NCBI RefSeq assembly: GCF_002902575.1
Contig: NZ_PPRD01000005.1
Coordinates: 1 to 40,211 of the forward strand
DNA from: Staphylococcus croceilyticus
GTDB taxonomy: Bacteria; Bacillota; Bacilli; Staphylococcales; Staphylococcaceae
Direction: 5' to 3'
Length of the DNA stretch: 40,211 nucleotides
Part shown: positions 27,903-35,699 of the stretch, one piece after another
How positions within the stretch are numbered: position 1 is the first letter of the stretch
Layout of the letters: the number at the start of each line of letters is the position of its first letter
Notes under the pieces: model-generated
Databases searched by the model: none
What the model saw: only the letters and a program-made list of their open reading frames with translations
Told to the model about the DNA's origin: nothing
Position numbers and translations under genes: made by a program

Positions 27903-29297
27903 GTGAGTAAAAAAGTTGCAATCATAGGTGCTGGAATTACTGGATTAGCTAGCGCATATTATTTAAAACATTATAAACCAGAGATGGATGTAACTATTTT
28001 TGAAGCAACTCAAAGACCTGGTGGTAAAATTCAAACTTATCGTAAAGATGGCTATACGATTGAACTTGGGCCAGAATCTTATTTAGGTCGTAAGACGATT
28101 ATGACAGATATTGCTAAAGATATCGGTTTAGAAGATGATCTAATCACTAACCAAACAGGTCAGTCTTACATTTTTGCGAAGAATAAACTTTATCCTATTC
28201 CTGGTGGCTCAATCATGGGCATACCAACAGATATTAAACCATTCCTTAAAACACGATTAATCTCTCCAATTGGAAAGTTAAGAGCAGGTTTAGACTTATT
28301 TAAATCTCCAATTCAAATGGATGATGATATTTCAGTAGGGGAATTCTTTAGACGTCGCTTAGGAAATGAAATTCTTGAAAATCTAATCGAACCACTTATG
28401 GGTGGAATTTATGGTACAGACATAGATCATTTAAGTCTAATGAGTACGTTTCCTAATTTTAAAGAAAAAGAAGAAGAATTCGGCAGTTTAATTAGAGGAA
28501 TGCAACATGAAAAGGCAGAGCGCATCAAGCAGCGTCAATTATATCCAGGTGCACCTAAAGGTCAATTTAAGCAATTTAGACACGGATTAAGCTCTTTTAT
28601 TGTAGCATTAGAACAAGATGTGAGATCTAAAGGCGTAATCATTCGATACAATACGCCTGTTGAAGATATAAAAATTCATGAAGATAATTATGAAATAATT
28701 ACCAATAGCGGAAGCGAACAATTCGATGGTCTCTTAGTCACAACACCGCATCACACGTTCATGAAATGGTTTAATCACGATCAAGCATTTAATTACTTTA
28801 ATTCGATGGATTCAACTACAGTAGCGACTGTTGTATTTGCATTTGATGAGAAGAATATCGAGAACACGTACGATGGCACAGGATTTGTAATTGCACGAAC
28901 AAGTAATACAGATATTACTGCTTGTACATGGACGACAAAAAAATGGCCATTTACAACACCTAAAGGCAAAGTATTAATACGTGCGTATGTAGGTAAACCT
29001 GGAGATACCGTAGTAGATGATCATACGGATGAAGAAATAGCGATGATTGCTCGTCGTGATTTAAATAAAATGATGACATTTAAAGGCGACCCAGATTTTA
29101 CTATTGTTAATCGTTTGCCGAAAAGTATGCCACAATACCACATTGGTCATATTAAACAAATACGTGAAATTCAAAATCATGTAAAATTGACTTATAAAGG
29201 TTTACGAATTACTGGTGCACCTTTTGAAGCAGTTGGGCTACCTGATTGTATCCAACAAGGGAAAAATGCAGTTGAAGAACTTATAGATGAATTATAA
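27903..29297 (+). CDS. hemY: coproporphyrinogen III oxidase (CgoX/HemY)
   Basis: An FAD-dependent oxidase of 464 residues. The N-terminal dinucleotide-binding motif IIGAGITGLASAYYL is followed by a GG-x-x-Q-type FAD region (RPGGKIQTYRKDGYTIELGPESYLG, given here in pieces of one run: GGKIQTYRKDGYTIE), and the C-terminal FAD contact reads ITGAPFEAVGLPDCIQQG. In the coproporphyrin-dependent pathway it converts coproporphyrinogen III to coproporphyrin III before iron insertion. GTG start at 27903 behind AAAGGAAGGG, 18 nt after hemH; the operon ends at a hairpin at 29312. Confidence 0.95.
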   Translation: MSKKVAIIGAGITGLASAYYLKHYKPEMDVTIFEATQRPGGKIQTYRKDGYTIELGPESYLGRKTIMTDIAKDIGLEDDLITNQTGQSYIFAKNKLYPIPGGSIMGIPTDIKPFLKTRLISPIGKLRAGLDLFKSPIQMDDDISVGEFFRRRLGNEILENLIEPLMGGIYGTDIDHLSLMSTFPNFKEKEEEFGSLIRGMQHEKAERIKQRQLYPGAPKGQFKQFRHGLSSFIVALEQDVRSKGVIIRYNTPVEDIKIHEDNYEIITNSGSEQFDGLLVTTPHHTFMKWFNHDQAFNYFNSMDSTTVATVVFAFDEKNIENTYDGTGFVIARTSNTDITACTWTTKKWPFTTPKGKVLIRAYVGKPGDTVVDDHTDEEIAMIARRDLNKMMTFKGDPDFTIVNRLPKSMPQYHIGHIKQIREIQNHVKLTYKGLRITGAPFEAVGLPDCIQQGKNAVEELIDEL

Positions 29298-29311
29298 ATG
29301 TAAAATAGTTG

Positions 29312-29354
29312 AACACTTTTTAGAGAATTAAACCTCCTCTTTAAAGTGTTTTAT
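29312..29354 (+). terminator. hemEHY terminator
   Basis: AACACTTT (29312-29319) pairs with AAAGTGTT (29343-29350), inner AGAG/CTCT pairing, then TTATTTT. Confidence 0.75.
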
Positions 29355-29415
29355 TTTAAGGTGTGTTTAAATAAAGTTAAGCTAAATAATCAATTATAGA
29401 ATAGGAGGATAAATA

Positions 29416-29976
29416 ATGACGAATGTAATTATTATTCACTCAAGTTTAGGGGATTCTCACAATCATTGGTATGAGTGGCTACAACATAATTTGAAATTAG
29501 AAGGATATAATGTTCCGCTGTTTCATATAGAGAAAGATAATGAACATAATATTCAGCAATGGGTCAAAGAAATAAATAAGCAAATTAAAATTCCTAGCTC
29601 AGATACATATTTTGTTACGCATGGATTTGGATCTATAGCAGCATTAAAATACATTGAAAGTTTAGAAGTTGAAAAACCATTAGAAGGATTTTTCAGTATA
29701 GCTGGTTTTAAAGAAGATGCTGTGGATATAGACGAGAATATTAATATCGATCCAATAGATATTGATTATTCTACAATTAAAAGTAAAGTGAAACGTTTCT
29801 ATGGATTAGCGTCTAAAACGGATCAATATGTGTCATATAAAGAAACTGAGAAATTACTTGAAACATTGGGTGGTCATATGAGAATCGTAGAAGAGGGCGG
29901 TCATTTTCTTGAAGAAGAAGGATTTGTTTCTTTCACTGAACTACAAGAAAGAATGCAAACTTATATGACAAGATAA
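29416..29976 (+). CDS. RBBP9/YdeN-family alpha/beta-hydrolase, probably without its nucleophile
   Basis: A protein of 186 residues. The N-terminal IIHSSLGDSHNHWYEWL is the YdeN/RBBP9 family signature; the late Asp (SKTDQYVSY) and His (EEGGHFLEEEGF) of the catalytic triad are in place. At the nucleophile elbow, where the family has GHSLG, this protein reads THGFG, so the serine is replaced by Gly70. It may be a binding protein or use another residue (Ser73 is nearby). AATAGGAGG precedes the ATG. It has its own terminator at 30011. The link to haem synthesis is positional only. Confidence 0.8.
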   Translation: MTNVIIIHSSLGDSHNHWYEWLQHNLKLEGYNVPLFHIEKDNEHNIQQWVKEINKQIKIPSSDTYFVTHGFGSIAALKYIESLEVEKPLEGFFSIAGFKEDAVDIDENINIDPIDIDYSTIKSKVKRFYGLASKTDQYVSYKETEKLLETLGGHMRIVEEGGHFLEEEGFVSFTELQERMQTYMTR

Positions 29977-30010
29977 TTTAGAGTGATTATTAATTAAATA
30001 GTGGAGATAC

Positions 30011-30065
30011 ATCATCGTTTTGCCTTATCTATAATCATTATAATAAAGGTTAAACGATGATTTTT
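30011..30065 (+). terminator. terminator after the YdeN-like gene
   Basis: ATCATCGTTT (30011-30020) pairs with AAACGATGAT (30052-30061); CCTTAT with ATAAAGG extends the stem; five T follow. Confidence 0.8.
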
Positions 30066-30182
30066 ATGCGAAAAAGTAGCATTTTATAGGGCATTAGCGA
30101 GGAAATTAATATCCAATTCGTATATTTAATTAAAATTTTCTAAGTGTAGCGTTTTTTTACACAAAATACTTTATAATTGTTA

Positions 30183-30211
30183 TTGACTATAAAGTTCATA
30201 GTATATATACT
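30183..30211 (+). promoter_or_regulatory. upstream promoter P1 of the tRNA array
   Basis: TTGACT, 17-nt spacer, TATACT, a near-consensus sigma-A promoter, followed by AATAAAGTA. The 15-nt string TATACTAATAAAGTA recurs at the second promoter. Confidence 0.7.
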
Positions 30212-30307
30212 AATAAAGTATTCAAAAGAGCGGTGCTTAAAAAGCAATTATCGCATAAATATATAAAGCTTAAATTAATTAAATGTAAAATTTAATTAAA
30301 AAAAGTA

Positions 30308-30337
30308 TTGATACTACTAAGACTTAAATGATATACT
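30308..30337 (+). promoter_or_regulatory. downstream promoter P2 of the tRNA array
   Basis: TTGATA, 18-nt spacer, TATACT, then AATAAAGTA as in P1. It ends 38 nt before tRNA-fMet. The region between the terminator at 30065 and the tRNAs shows only these two promoters and A+T-rich DNA. Confidence 0.7.
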
Positions 30338-30375
30338 AATAAAGTACTTGATTTTAAGAAACCAAATAATATTAG

Positions 30376-30449
<74 letters not shown>

Positions 30450-30463
30450 TACATAATTTAGTA

Positions 30464-30539
30464 GGTCTCGTAGTGTAGCGGTTAACACGCCTGCCTGTCA
30501 CGCAGGAGATCGCGGGTTCGATTCCCGTCGAGACCGCCA
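30464..30539 (+). tRNA. tRNA-Asp (GTC)
   Basis: Acceptor GGTCTCG pairs with CGAGACC; anticodon loop CTGTCAC gives GTC; discriminator G and encoded CCA. Its GUC anticodon is a QueG target (queuosine). Confidence 0.96.
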
Positions 30540-30554
30540 TTACTTACTTATTAT

Positions 30555-30627
30555 GGTTCAGTAGCTCAGTTGGTAGAGCAATGGATTGAAGCTCCATGTG
30601 TCGGCAGTTCGACTCTGTCCTGAACCA
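30555..30627 (+). tRNA. tRNA-Phe (GAA)
   Basis: Acceptor GGTTCAG pairs with CTGAACC; anticodon loop TTGAAGC gives GAA; discriminator A; no encoded CCA. Confidence 0.96.
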
Positions 30628-30637
30628 TTTACACTTT

Positions 30638-30714
30638 GGCGGTTGTGGCGAAGTGGTTAACGCATCGGATTGTGGTTCCGACACTCGAGGGTTCGATTCC
30701 CTTCAACCGCCCCA
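30638..30714 (+). tRNA. tRNA-His (GTG)
   Basis: Carries the extra G-1 opposite C73, the histidine identity element. Acceptor GCGGTTG pairs with CAACCGC; anticodon loop TTGTGGT gives GTG; encoded CCA. Another queuosine target. Confidence 0.95.
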
Positions 30715-30728
30715 TAATCGTTTACTAC

Positions 30729-30802
30729 GCGGGTGTAGTTTAATGGCAAAACCTCAGCCTTCCAAGCTGATGTTGTGGGTTCGATTCCCATCACCCGCTC
30801 CA
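30729..30802 (+). tRNA. tRNA-Gly (TCC)
   Basis: Acceptor GCGGGTG pairs with CACCCGC; anticodon loop CTTCCAA gives TCC; discriminator T, normal for glycine; encoded CCA. Confidence 0.95.
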
Positions 30803-30815
30803 TTATTAACATTAT

Positions 30816-30890
30816 TCCACAGTAGCTCAGTGGTAGAGCTATCGGCTGTTAACCGATCGGTCGTAGGTTCGAATCCTACCTGTGGAGCCA
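30816..30890 (+). tRNA. tRNA-Asn (GTT)
   Basis: Acceptor TCCACAG pairs with CTGTGGA; anticodon loop CTGTTAA gives GTT; discriminator G; encoded CCA. A queuosine target. Only 1 nt separates it from tRNA-Glu. Confidence 0.95.
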
Positions 30891-30891
30891 T

Positions 30892-30963
30892 GGCTCCTTG
30901 GTCAAGCGGTTAAGACACCGCCCTTTCACGGCGGTAACACGGGTTCGAGTCCCGTAGGAGTCA
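30892..30963 (+). tRNA. tRNA-Glu (TTC)
   Basis: Acceptor GGCTCCT pairs with AGGAGTC (one G-T); anticodon loop CTTTCAC gives TTC; discriminator A; no encoded CCA. Followed by a terminator-like hairpin. Confidence 0.95.
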
Positions 30964-30968
30964 TCCAA

Positions 30969-30999
30969 ACAGAAGTGAAATATCGCTTCTGTTTTTTTA
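30969..30999 (+). terminator. terminator-like hairpin between tRNA-Glu and tRNA-Ser
   Basis: ACAGAAGTGA (30969-30978) pairs with TCGCTTCTGT (30983-30992), one T-G, 4-nt loop, followed by a T-run: the form of an intrinsic terminator, inside the array. Confidence 0.85.
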
Positions 31000-31019
31000 T
31001 TTATACAATTTTATAATGG

Positions 31020-31109
31020 GGAGAGTTGTCCGAGTCTGGCCGAAGGAGCACGCCTGGAAAGTGTGTAAACGCCACAAGCGTTTCAAGGGTTCGAATCCCT
31101 TACTCTCCA
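31020..31109 (+). tRNA. tRNA-Ser (GGA)
   Basis: Acceptor GGAGAGT pairs with ACTCTCC; anticodon loop CTGGAAA gives GGA; long variable arm (AAACGC with GCGTTT) as in all serine tRNAs. The base after the acceptor is A rather than the usual G73. No encoded CCA. No promoter is visible between the preceding hairpin and this gene. Confidence 0.94.
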
Positions 31110-31117
31110 TATTAAAG

Positions 31118-31150
31118 CTCAGAATGGTTGTTACATTCTGGGTTTATTTT
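31118..31150 (+). terminator. terminator of the tRNA array
   Basis: CTCAGAATG (31118-31126) pairs with CATTCTGGG (31134-31142), one T-G, then a T-rich tract. Confidence 0.8.
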
Positions 31151-31212
31151 TTAGAGTAAATAAAAGTAACACAGCTTGATTATTTTATAAAAATATTATA
31201 TTATAAATTTGT

Positions 31213-31251
31213 CAACGACAGTGCGTGGACTATTAAAACGAAATTCATTGA
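31213..31251. repeat. copy 1 of a ~40-bp direct repeat in non-coding DNA
   Basis: Shares AACnACAGTGCG, then GG, then AAAACGAAATnCATTGA with the copy at 31429-31468. No coding capacity is convincing. Part of the gene-free stretch 31110-31696. Confidence 0.7.
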
Positions 31252-31292
31252 TTTTTGAGGATTTGAAATATAAATTTCAACACATGCAAAAG

Positions 31293-31325
31293 AAGAGGTA
31301 GGGCAAGAATGCTTTACCTCTTTTA
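31293..31325 (+). terminator. hairpin in the gap after the tRNA array
   Basis: AAGAGGTA (31293-31300) pairs with TACCTCTT (31315-31322), followed by a short T-run. No gene stands directly before it, so it may end read-through or an untranslated RNA. Confidence 0.65.
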
Positions 31326-31428
31326 AAAATGAAAATAATATGGTTAAAATGAAGCATGTTTAAACTTTATCTTAAAGTATATAAACATATTGATATATTT
31401 ATATAATTTTATTATTATATAAATAGAA

Positions 31429-31468
31429 CAACCACAGTGCGGGGTTCTGATAAAACGAAATACATTGA
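31429..31468. repeat. copy 2 of the ~40-bp direct repeat
   Basis: About 32 of 39-40 positions match copy 1 by eye. It is followed by a stem TAGCC/GGCTA (31475-31496 region) and the hairpin at 31522-31561, so it could be the 5' part of a small RNA of roughly 130 nt. Confidence 0.7.
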
Positions 31469-31521
31469 AACCAGTAGCCAGCCCATTATGAGGCTAGGCA
31501 ATAATTGAATATCATAATAAA

Positions 31522-31561
31522 AATAAAGAGCTTTGACTTTTAGTAGACATAGCTCTTTATT
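31522..31561. terminator. hairpin before menE, possibly bidirectional
   Basis: AATAAAGAGCT (31522-31532) pairs with AGCTCTTTATT (31551-31561) around an 18-nt loop; T-rich on the plus strand and A/T-rich on the other. Confidence 0.7.
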
Positions 31562-31696
31562 TTTATGCCTCAAATAAATATATTGGCATTTTATAGAAAT
31601 ATTAAAAACCAATCAGGGTATATTTTAATCACATCCTCTGCTAACGCTAAAGAAAATCGTTATAATAAATATGTATATTATATGGAGGAATGTATT

Positions 31697-33103
31697 TTGG
31701 ATTTTTGGTTAAAAGAACAAAGTATAAAAAATAAAAATAAAATCGCAGTTACTGATGGTGAAACTGCTATAACATTTGAAGATTTATATCATCGTGCTTT
31801 TAAACTATCTCAACGCTTACTTTCTTTGAATGAAAATAGAGTAGGACTCTATATTCACAATGATATTGAATCGGTCGTATTAGTCAATGCATGCTGGTTA
31901 GCGAATATTGAAGTAGCTATGATTAATACACGTTTAACGCAACAAGAAATGATTAATCAAATGCGCTCTGTAGATATTTCGACAATTATTTCTACTACGA
32001 ATTTTGATTTGCCTTCTTTTAAAAATGTATATTTCAATGAATTAAGTACACTTGAACCGTCTTCAAACACACAAATGTTCGATATTACACGTATTGCTTC
32101 AATTATGTTTACTTCTGGTACTACAGGTCCTCAAAAGGCAGTACCACAAACCTTTGAAAATCATTATGCGAGTGCCGTAGGTTGTAAACAAAGTTTAGGC
32201 TTTGATCAAGATACAATATGGCTCTCTGTACTACCTATATATCATATTTCTGGTTTAAGCGTAATTTTACGCTCACTTATTGAAGGATTTACTGTTCGTA
32301 TTTTAAAGAAATATGATACTCAAACAATGCTTAATATTATAAAAGAAGAAAAACCTACCCATGTGTCCCTCGTGCCACAGACATTAAAATGGCTTATGGA
32401 TGCAGGGTTAAATCAGTCATTTTCAATAGAAAAAATATTATTAGGTGGCGCGAAGTTATCATCAACATTAATTGATCAAGCACTAGATTATCATTTACCT
32501 ATCTATAATTCATTTGGTATGACGGAAACGTGTTCTCAATTCTTAACTGCTACGCCAGAAATGCTTGCGCAACGTTATGACACTGTTGGAAAGCCTAGTG
32601 AGAATGTGAAAGTTAAAATTAAAAATCCAAATGAAGAAGGGCATGGAGAACTTCTCATCAAAGGCAAAAATGTGATGAATGGCTATTTATATCCTGAGCA
32701 ACTGGATGACACGTTTGAAGATGGTTATTTCAAAACGGGTGATATTGCAGAAATAGATGACGAAGGTTACGTCATGGTTTATGATCGTCGTAAAGATTTA
32801 ATTATCAGTGGCGGCGAGAATATATATCCATATGAAATTGAAACGGTTGCTAAGAAATTTGAAGGTATAGAAGATGCAGTATGTGTTCCACAGGATGATG
32901 AAACTTGGGGCCAAATTCCAGTGCTTTATTATGTTTCTGAAAATGAACTTTCAAAGGATGAACTTACTCAATTTCTAAAAAATAATTTAGCTAAGTACAA
33001 AATTCCTAAGCATTATTATCGCGTGGAATCATTACCTTATACTTCTACCGGAAAATTACAACGTAATAAAGTTATTTCGCAGGTAAATCAACATGAAAAT
33101 TAA
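31697..33103 (+). CDS. menE: 2-succinylbenzoate-CoA ligase
   Basis: An AMP-forming acyl-CoA ligase of 468 residues in menaquinone synthesis, activating o-succinylbenzoate with ATP and CoA. Seen: the AMP-binding motif [60 protein letters not shown] and the C-terminal catalytic-lysine region [11 protein letters not shown]. The start is TTG 31697 (reading LDFWLKEQ), because GGAGG at 31684-31688 lies 8 nt before it; upstream ATG codons either overlap that site or have none. It overlaps menC by 11 nt. The rest of the men genes are not in the window. Confidence 0.95.
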   Translation: MDFWLKEQSIKNKNKIAVTDGETAITFEDLYHRAFKLSQRLLSLNENRVGLYIHNDIESVVLVNACWLANIEVAMINTRLTQQEMINQMRSVDISTIISTTNFDLPSFKNVYFNELSTLEPSSNTQMFDITRIASIMFTSGTTGPQKAVPQTFENHYASAVGCKQSLGFDQDTIWLSVLPIYHISGLSVILRSLIEGFTVRILKKYDTQTMLNIIKEEKPTHVSLVPQTLKWLMDAGLNQSFSIEKILLGGAKLSSTLIDQALDYHLPIYNSFGMTETCSQFLTATPEMLAQRYDTVGKPSENVKVKIKNPNEEGHGELLIKGKNVMNGYLYPEQLDDTFEDGYFKTGDIAEIDDEGYVMVYDRRKDLIISGGENIYPYEIETVAKKFEGIEDAVCVPQDDETWGQIPVLYYVSENELSKDELTQFLKNNLAKYKIPKHYYRVESLPYTSTGKLQRNKVISQVNQHEN

Positions 33104-34100
33104 AGAAGTCAATTTTTATTACTATAATGCAGCATTTCACTCGCCAATTATTACTCCTAAAGTTGAAATGATCCATAGAAAAGCGCTTATAGTGGAATTA
33201 ATCACTGATGCAAATCAGTCTTATTTTGGAGAATGCAACGCGTTTGAAACAAACTGGTATGATAAAGAAACTATTTATTCTGTAAAAAGCATTTTAGAAG
33301 ATTGGGCGAGCAACATTAAAGGAGTTATATTTAATAGTTTTGCGGATTGGGAGACATATTTGAATCAGCTTGATTCTTTTCCAGCAGCACGTTGTACAGC
33401 AGTGATGGTAATTTATCAAATGTATCATCAGCTACCTAGTTTCACTGTAGAATATGGCGCTACTGCCAGCGGTTTAACGGAAGCACAGTTACAAACGCTT
33501 CAAACGACGCAACCACCTCGTATTAAGCTCAAATGGTCTGATCGGTTGAATGAGGATATTCATAAGTTGAATTCATATCTTAAGCATAAGTATTACTTAG
33601 CGCTAGATGCTAATGAATCATTATCTACTCATGATTTGGAAAAGGTAGAACAAATAACGTCGCAAAATATTATATACATCGAAGAACCTTTTAAATCATT
33701 AACTCTACTTAATGAAGTAGAGTTAGATAATTATCCACCTATTGCTATAGATGAAAAAGCACTCAACGAAGAAACTATTATTTCAATAATTGAACATTAT
33801 CCAATCGATGTAGTGATTATAAAACCATTTAGAGTAGGCGGGATTGATAAAGCACAACGATTAATTCAAACTTTACAACGACAACAAGTTAAAGTGGTAG
33901 TAGGCGGGATGTATGAGTATGGTTTGAGCCGTTATTTTACAGCGTTGCTATCAAAAGAAGGGGATTATCCAGGAGATATTACGCCAGACGGGTATTATTT
34001 TAATGAAGATTTTACGCAAGGTATAGGTAAATTAAAAGAGGGATTGATTTATTTTAATCCCCCTGTTATTAATAAAGCGCAATTAATACCTTATGAGTGA
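33093..34100 (+). CDS. menC: o-succinylbenzoate synthase
   Basis: An enolase-superfamily dehydratase of 335 residues that makes o-succinylbenzoate, the substrate of MenE. The K-x-K pair lies in PRIKLKWSD; the metal ligands are Asp in LALDANES, Glu in IYIEEPF and Asp in IAIDEKAL, and the second lysine is in [11 protein letters not shown]. It starts inside the end of menE, so the two steps are translationally coupled although menE acts after menC. Its last 10 nt overlap the convergent yidD. Confidence 0.95.
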   Translation: MKIKEVNFYYYNAAFHSPIITPKVEMIHRKALIVELITDANQSYFGECNAFETNWYDKETIYSVKSILEDWASNIKGVIFNSFADWETYLNQLDSFPAARCTAVMVIYQMYHQLPSFTVEYGATASGLTEAQLQTLQTTQPPRIKLKWSDRLNEDIHKLNSYLKHKYYLALDANESLSTHDLEKVEQITSQNIIYIEEPFKSLTLLNEVELDNYPPIAIDEKALNEETIISIIEHYPIDVVIIKPFRVGGIDKAQRLIQTLQRQQVKVVVGGMYEYGLSRYFTALLSKEGDYPGDITPDGYYFNEDFTQGIGKLKEGLIYFNPPVINKAQLIPYE

Positions 34101-34336
34101 TGATGGTCGTTGTTGTCTTTTTTTAAAGGGACAGGGTCGAAACCACCTTTATGAAGTGGATGACATTTTAAAATGCGACGCACGCCCATATATCCCCCTT
34201 TAAAGGCACCATAGACTTCAATTGCTTCTCTAGTATATTCTGAACAAGTAGGATAGAAGCGACAAGTTGGTGGTGTCATAGGTGAAATATAACGCTGATA
34301 TATATGAATGATGCCTAAAAATAATTTTTTAAACAT
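34091..34336 (-). CDS. yidD: membrane protein insertion efficiency factor YidD
   Basis: A protein of 81 residues with an amphipathic N-terminal helix and the family core [34 protein letters not shown] and GGFDPVP, including its conserved cysteines. It supports YidC/Sec membrane insertion at the cytoplasmic face. GACGGAGGG precedes the ATG. The tail-to-tail overlap with menC (34091-34100) leaves no room for a separate terminator. Confidence 0.95.
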   Translation of the reverse strand: MFKKLFLGIIHIYQRYISPMTPPTCRFYPTCSEYTREAIEVYGAFKGGYMGVRRILKCHPLHKGGFDPVPLKKDNNDHHHS

Positions 34337-34400
34337 AGGTACCCTCCGTCATAGATTGATTATTAAATAGTTTAACACATTCAAAGGAGTAGTGAGGAAC

Positions 34401-34874
34401 GTGGAGTTTATAGATAAAGATAATAGACGTGTCACAATGCAGTTTAAAACAAATAATGATGAACCGAATGGCAATCACGTTTTAGCTATTCCCATTTTCA
34501 AAAAACAGCTATTATTTACTCAGCACAAACAACGAGGCATTGAATTTCCTGGGGGCAAAGTTGAGCAAGGGGAGTCTAGCCGACAAGCGGTTGAGAGAGA
34601 GTTGTTTGAAGAGACAGGGGCAATTGCTGATGGTATAAATTATATTGCTCAATATCAAGTGCATACCAATAATGAATCTAAATTCGCCAAGGATGTTTAT
34701 GTTATTGAGGTCAAAGAGATTCAAAATAAAAAGGACTATTTAGAAACTGAGGGTCCTCAGCTATTTAAGCGAATTGATGATATTACTGAAGCGCAACAAA
34801 GTTATTTAATTCAAGATGATGCGATTCTTAAATGTTTGGAGAGGGTGATTGAGCTTGGGTATTATAACTACTAA
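34401..34874 (+). CDS. ytkD: Nudix hydrolase, YtkD-like nucleoside triphosphatase
   Basis: A protein of 157 residues with a complete Nudix box, GGKVEQGESSRQAVERELFEETGA read in two parts (GGKVEQGESSRQAV and ERELFEETGA), holding the metal-binding glutamates. Bacillus YtkD, of similar length, hydrolyses 8-oxo-dGTP and other NTPs; a house-cleaning role is inferred. Two GTG starts are possible: 34392 lies only 2 nt after AAAGGAG (34383-34389), 34401 lies 11 nt after it and is preferred. The next gene begins 20 nt before its stop. Confidence 0.85.
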   Translation: MEFIDKDNRRVTMQFKTNNDEPNGNHVLAIPIFKKQLLFTQHKQRGIEFPGGKVEQGESSRQAVERELFEETGAIADGINYIAQYQVHTNNESKFAKDVYVIEVKEIQNKKDYLETEGPQLFKRIDDITEAQQSYLIQDDAILKCLERVIELGYYNY

Positions 34875-35646
34875 AAAAATGCCAATTGAATCACACACAC
34901 ACCGTTTTGAAGAAATTACGTATGATGTTGATCATCTTAAAGTCAAAGCATTACAAATGACGCCTTATGATGAAAGCGTATACCGCATAGTGATATATTT
35001 ACGCGGAGGTAAAGGACAAGTTGGACGTGTACGTGCTGCGAGGTTAATGCAGTTTGCGAATTTAAATACATTAGTTGTAGGTCCATATTATAGAGGAAGT
35101 AATGGTAGTGAAGGTCGAGATGAATTTTGTCGTGCAGATTTAAACGACGTGACGGAACTAGTGCGCATTTTAAAAAAGAAATATCCAAAGGCTTATGTGC
35201 ATATGATTGGTTTCTCAAGAGGGGGACTGCAAGGGTTACTTACGTTCCAAGATTATCCAGTTGATAGTTACATTGCATGGGGCGGCGTTTCTAATGTGCG
35301 ATTAATGTATGAAGAACGCGTGGATTTGCGCGGTATGTTGCGACGAATGGTTGGTCATCCTAAGAAAGATAAAGAAGAATACGAGAAGAGAGATGCCCTT
35401 AAATCAATAGATAGTAAAAGTCCGCCAATATTAATTGTACATGGGGGCAAAGATTGGCAAGTTGGCATTCATCAAGGTTATTACTTGGAAGAACAGTTGC
35501 AGAAGAAGGACGCTCTATATGACACATTCTATCAATTAGAAGAAGGACATGTGCCACGTCCTAAACCTATGAAAGATGCATTGAATTATATTCATGCTTG
35601 GATGAAGAAAATTGAAGAAGAAAAAGAAAATGCCCAATCTCACTAA
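34855..35646 (+). CDS. alpha/beta-hydrolase (S9-like serine hydrolase)
   Basis: A protein of 263 residues. The nucleophile elbow is MIGFSRGGLQGLL (G-x-S-x-G), the acid is in VHGGKDWQVGIHQG and the His in LEEGHVPRPK, so the full catalytic triad is present. It looks like the prolyl-oligopeptidase-type hydrolases of unknown substrate. Start uncertain: TTG 34855 sits about 9 nt after GGAGAGGG; TTG 34849 is closer to it, and ATG 34879 has no clear site. It overlaps the Nudix gene by 20 nt, implying coupling. Its stop codon lies within the terminator stem. Confidence 0.82.
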   Translation: MGIITTKKMPIESHTHRFEEITYDVDHLKVKALQMTPYDESVYRIVIYLRGGKGQVGRVRAARLMQFANLNTLVVGPYYRGSNGSEGRDEFCRADLNDVTELVRILKKKYPKAYVHMIGFSRGGLQGLLTFQDYPVDSYIAWGGVSNVRLMYEERVDLRGMLRRMVGHPKKDKEEYEKRDALKSIDSKSPPILIVHGGKDWQVGIHQGYYLEEQLQKKDALYDTFYQLEEGHVPRPKPMKDALNYIHAWMKKIEEEKENAQSH

Positions 35647-35680
35647 TACATCATTAAGATGTCAGTGGAGTGGGCATTTT
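35627..35680. terminator. bidirectional terminator between the hydrolase gene and pckA
   Basis: AAAATGCCCA (35627-35636) pairs with TGGGCATTTT (35671-35680), inner CTCACT/AGTGGAG pairing, T-run outside. The left arm lies in the last codons of the hydrolase gene. Confidence 0.85.
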
Positions 35681-35699
35681 TCTATTTAATAATTAAGTA

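Noticed and set aside
30596..30913. Open frame of 105 residues on the plus strand
   Set aside because: It runs through four tRNA genes and has no ribosome site.
31415..31612. Minus-strand open frame of 65 residues before menE
   Set aside because: It reads through the hairpin at 31522-31561 and has no ribosome site at its first or internal ATG codons; kept only as a remark in the repeat finding.
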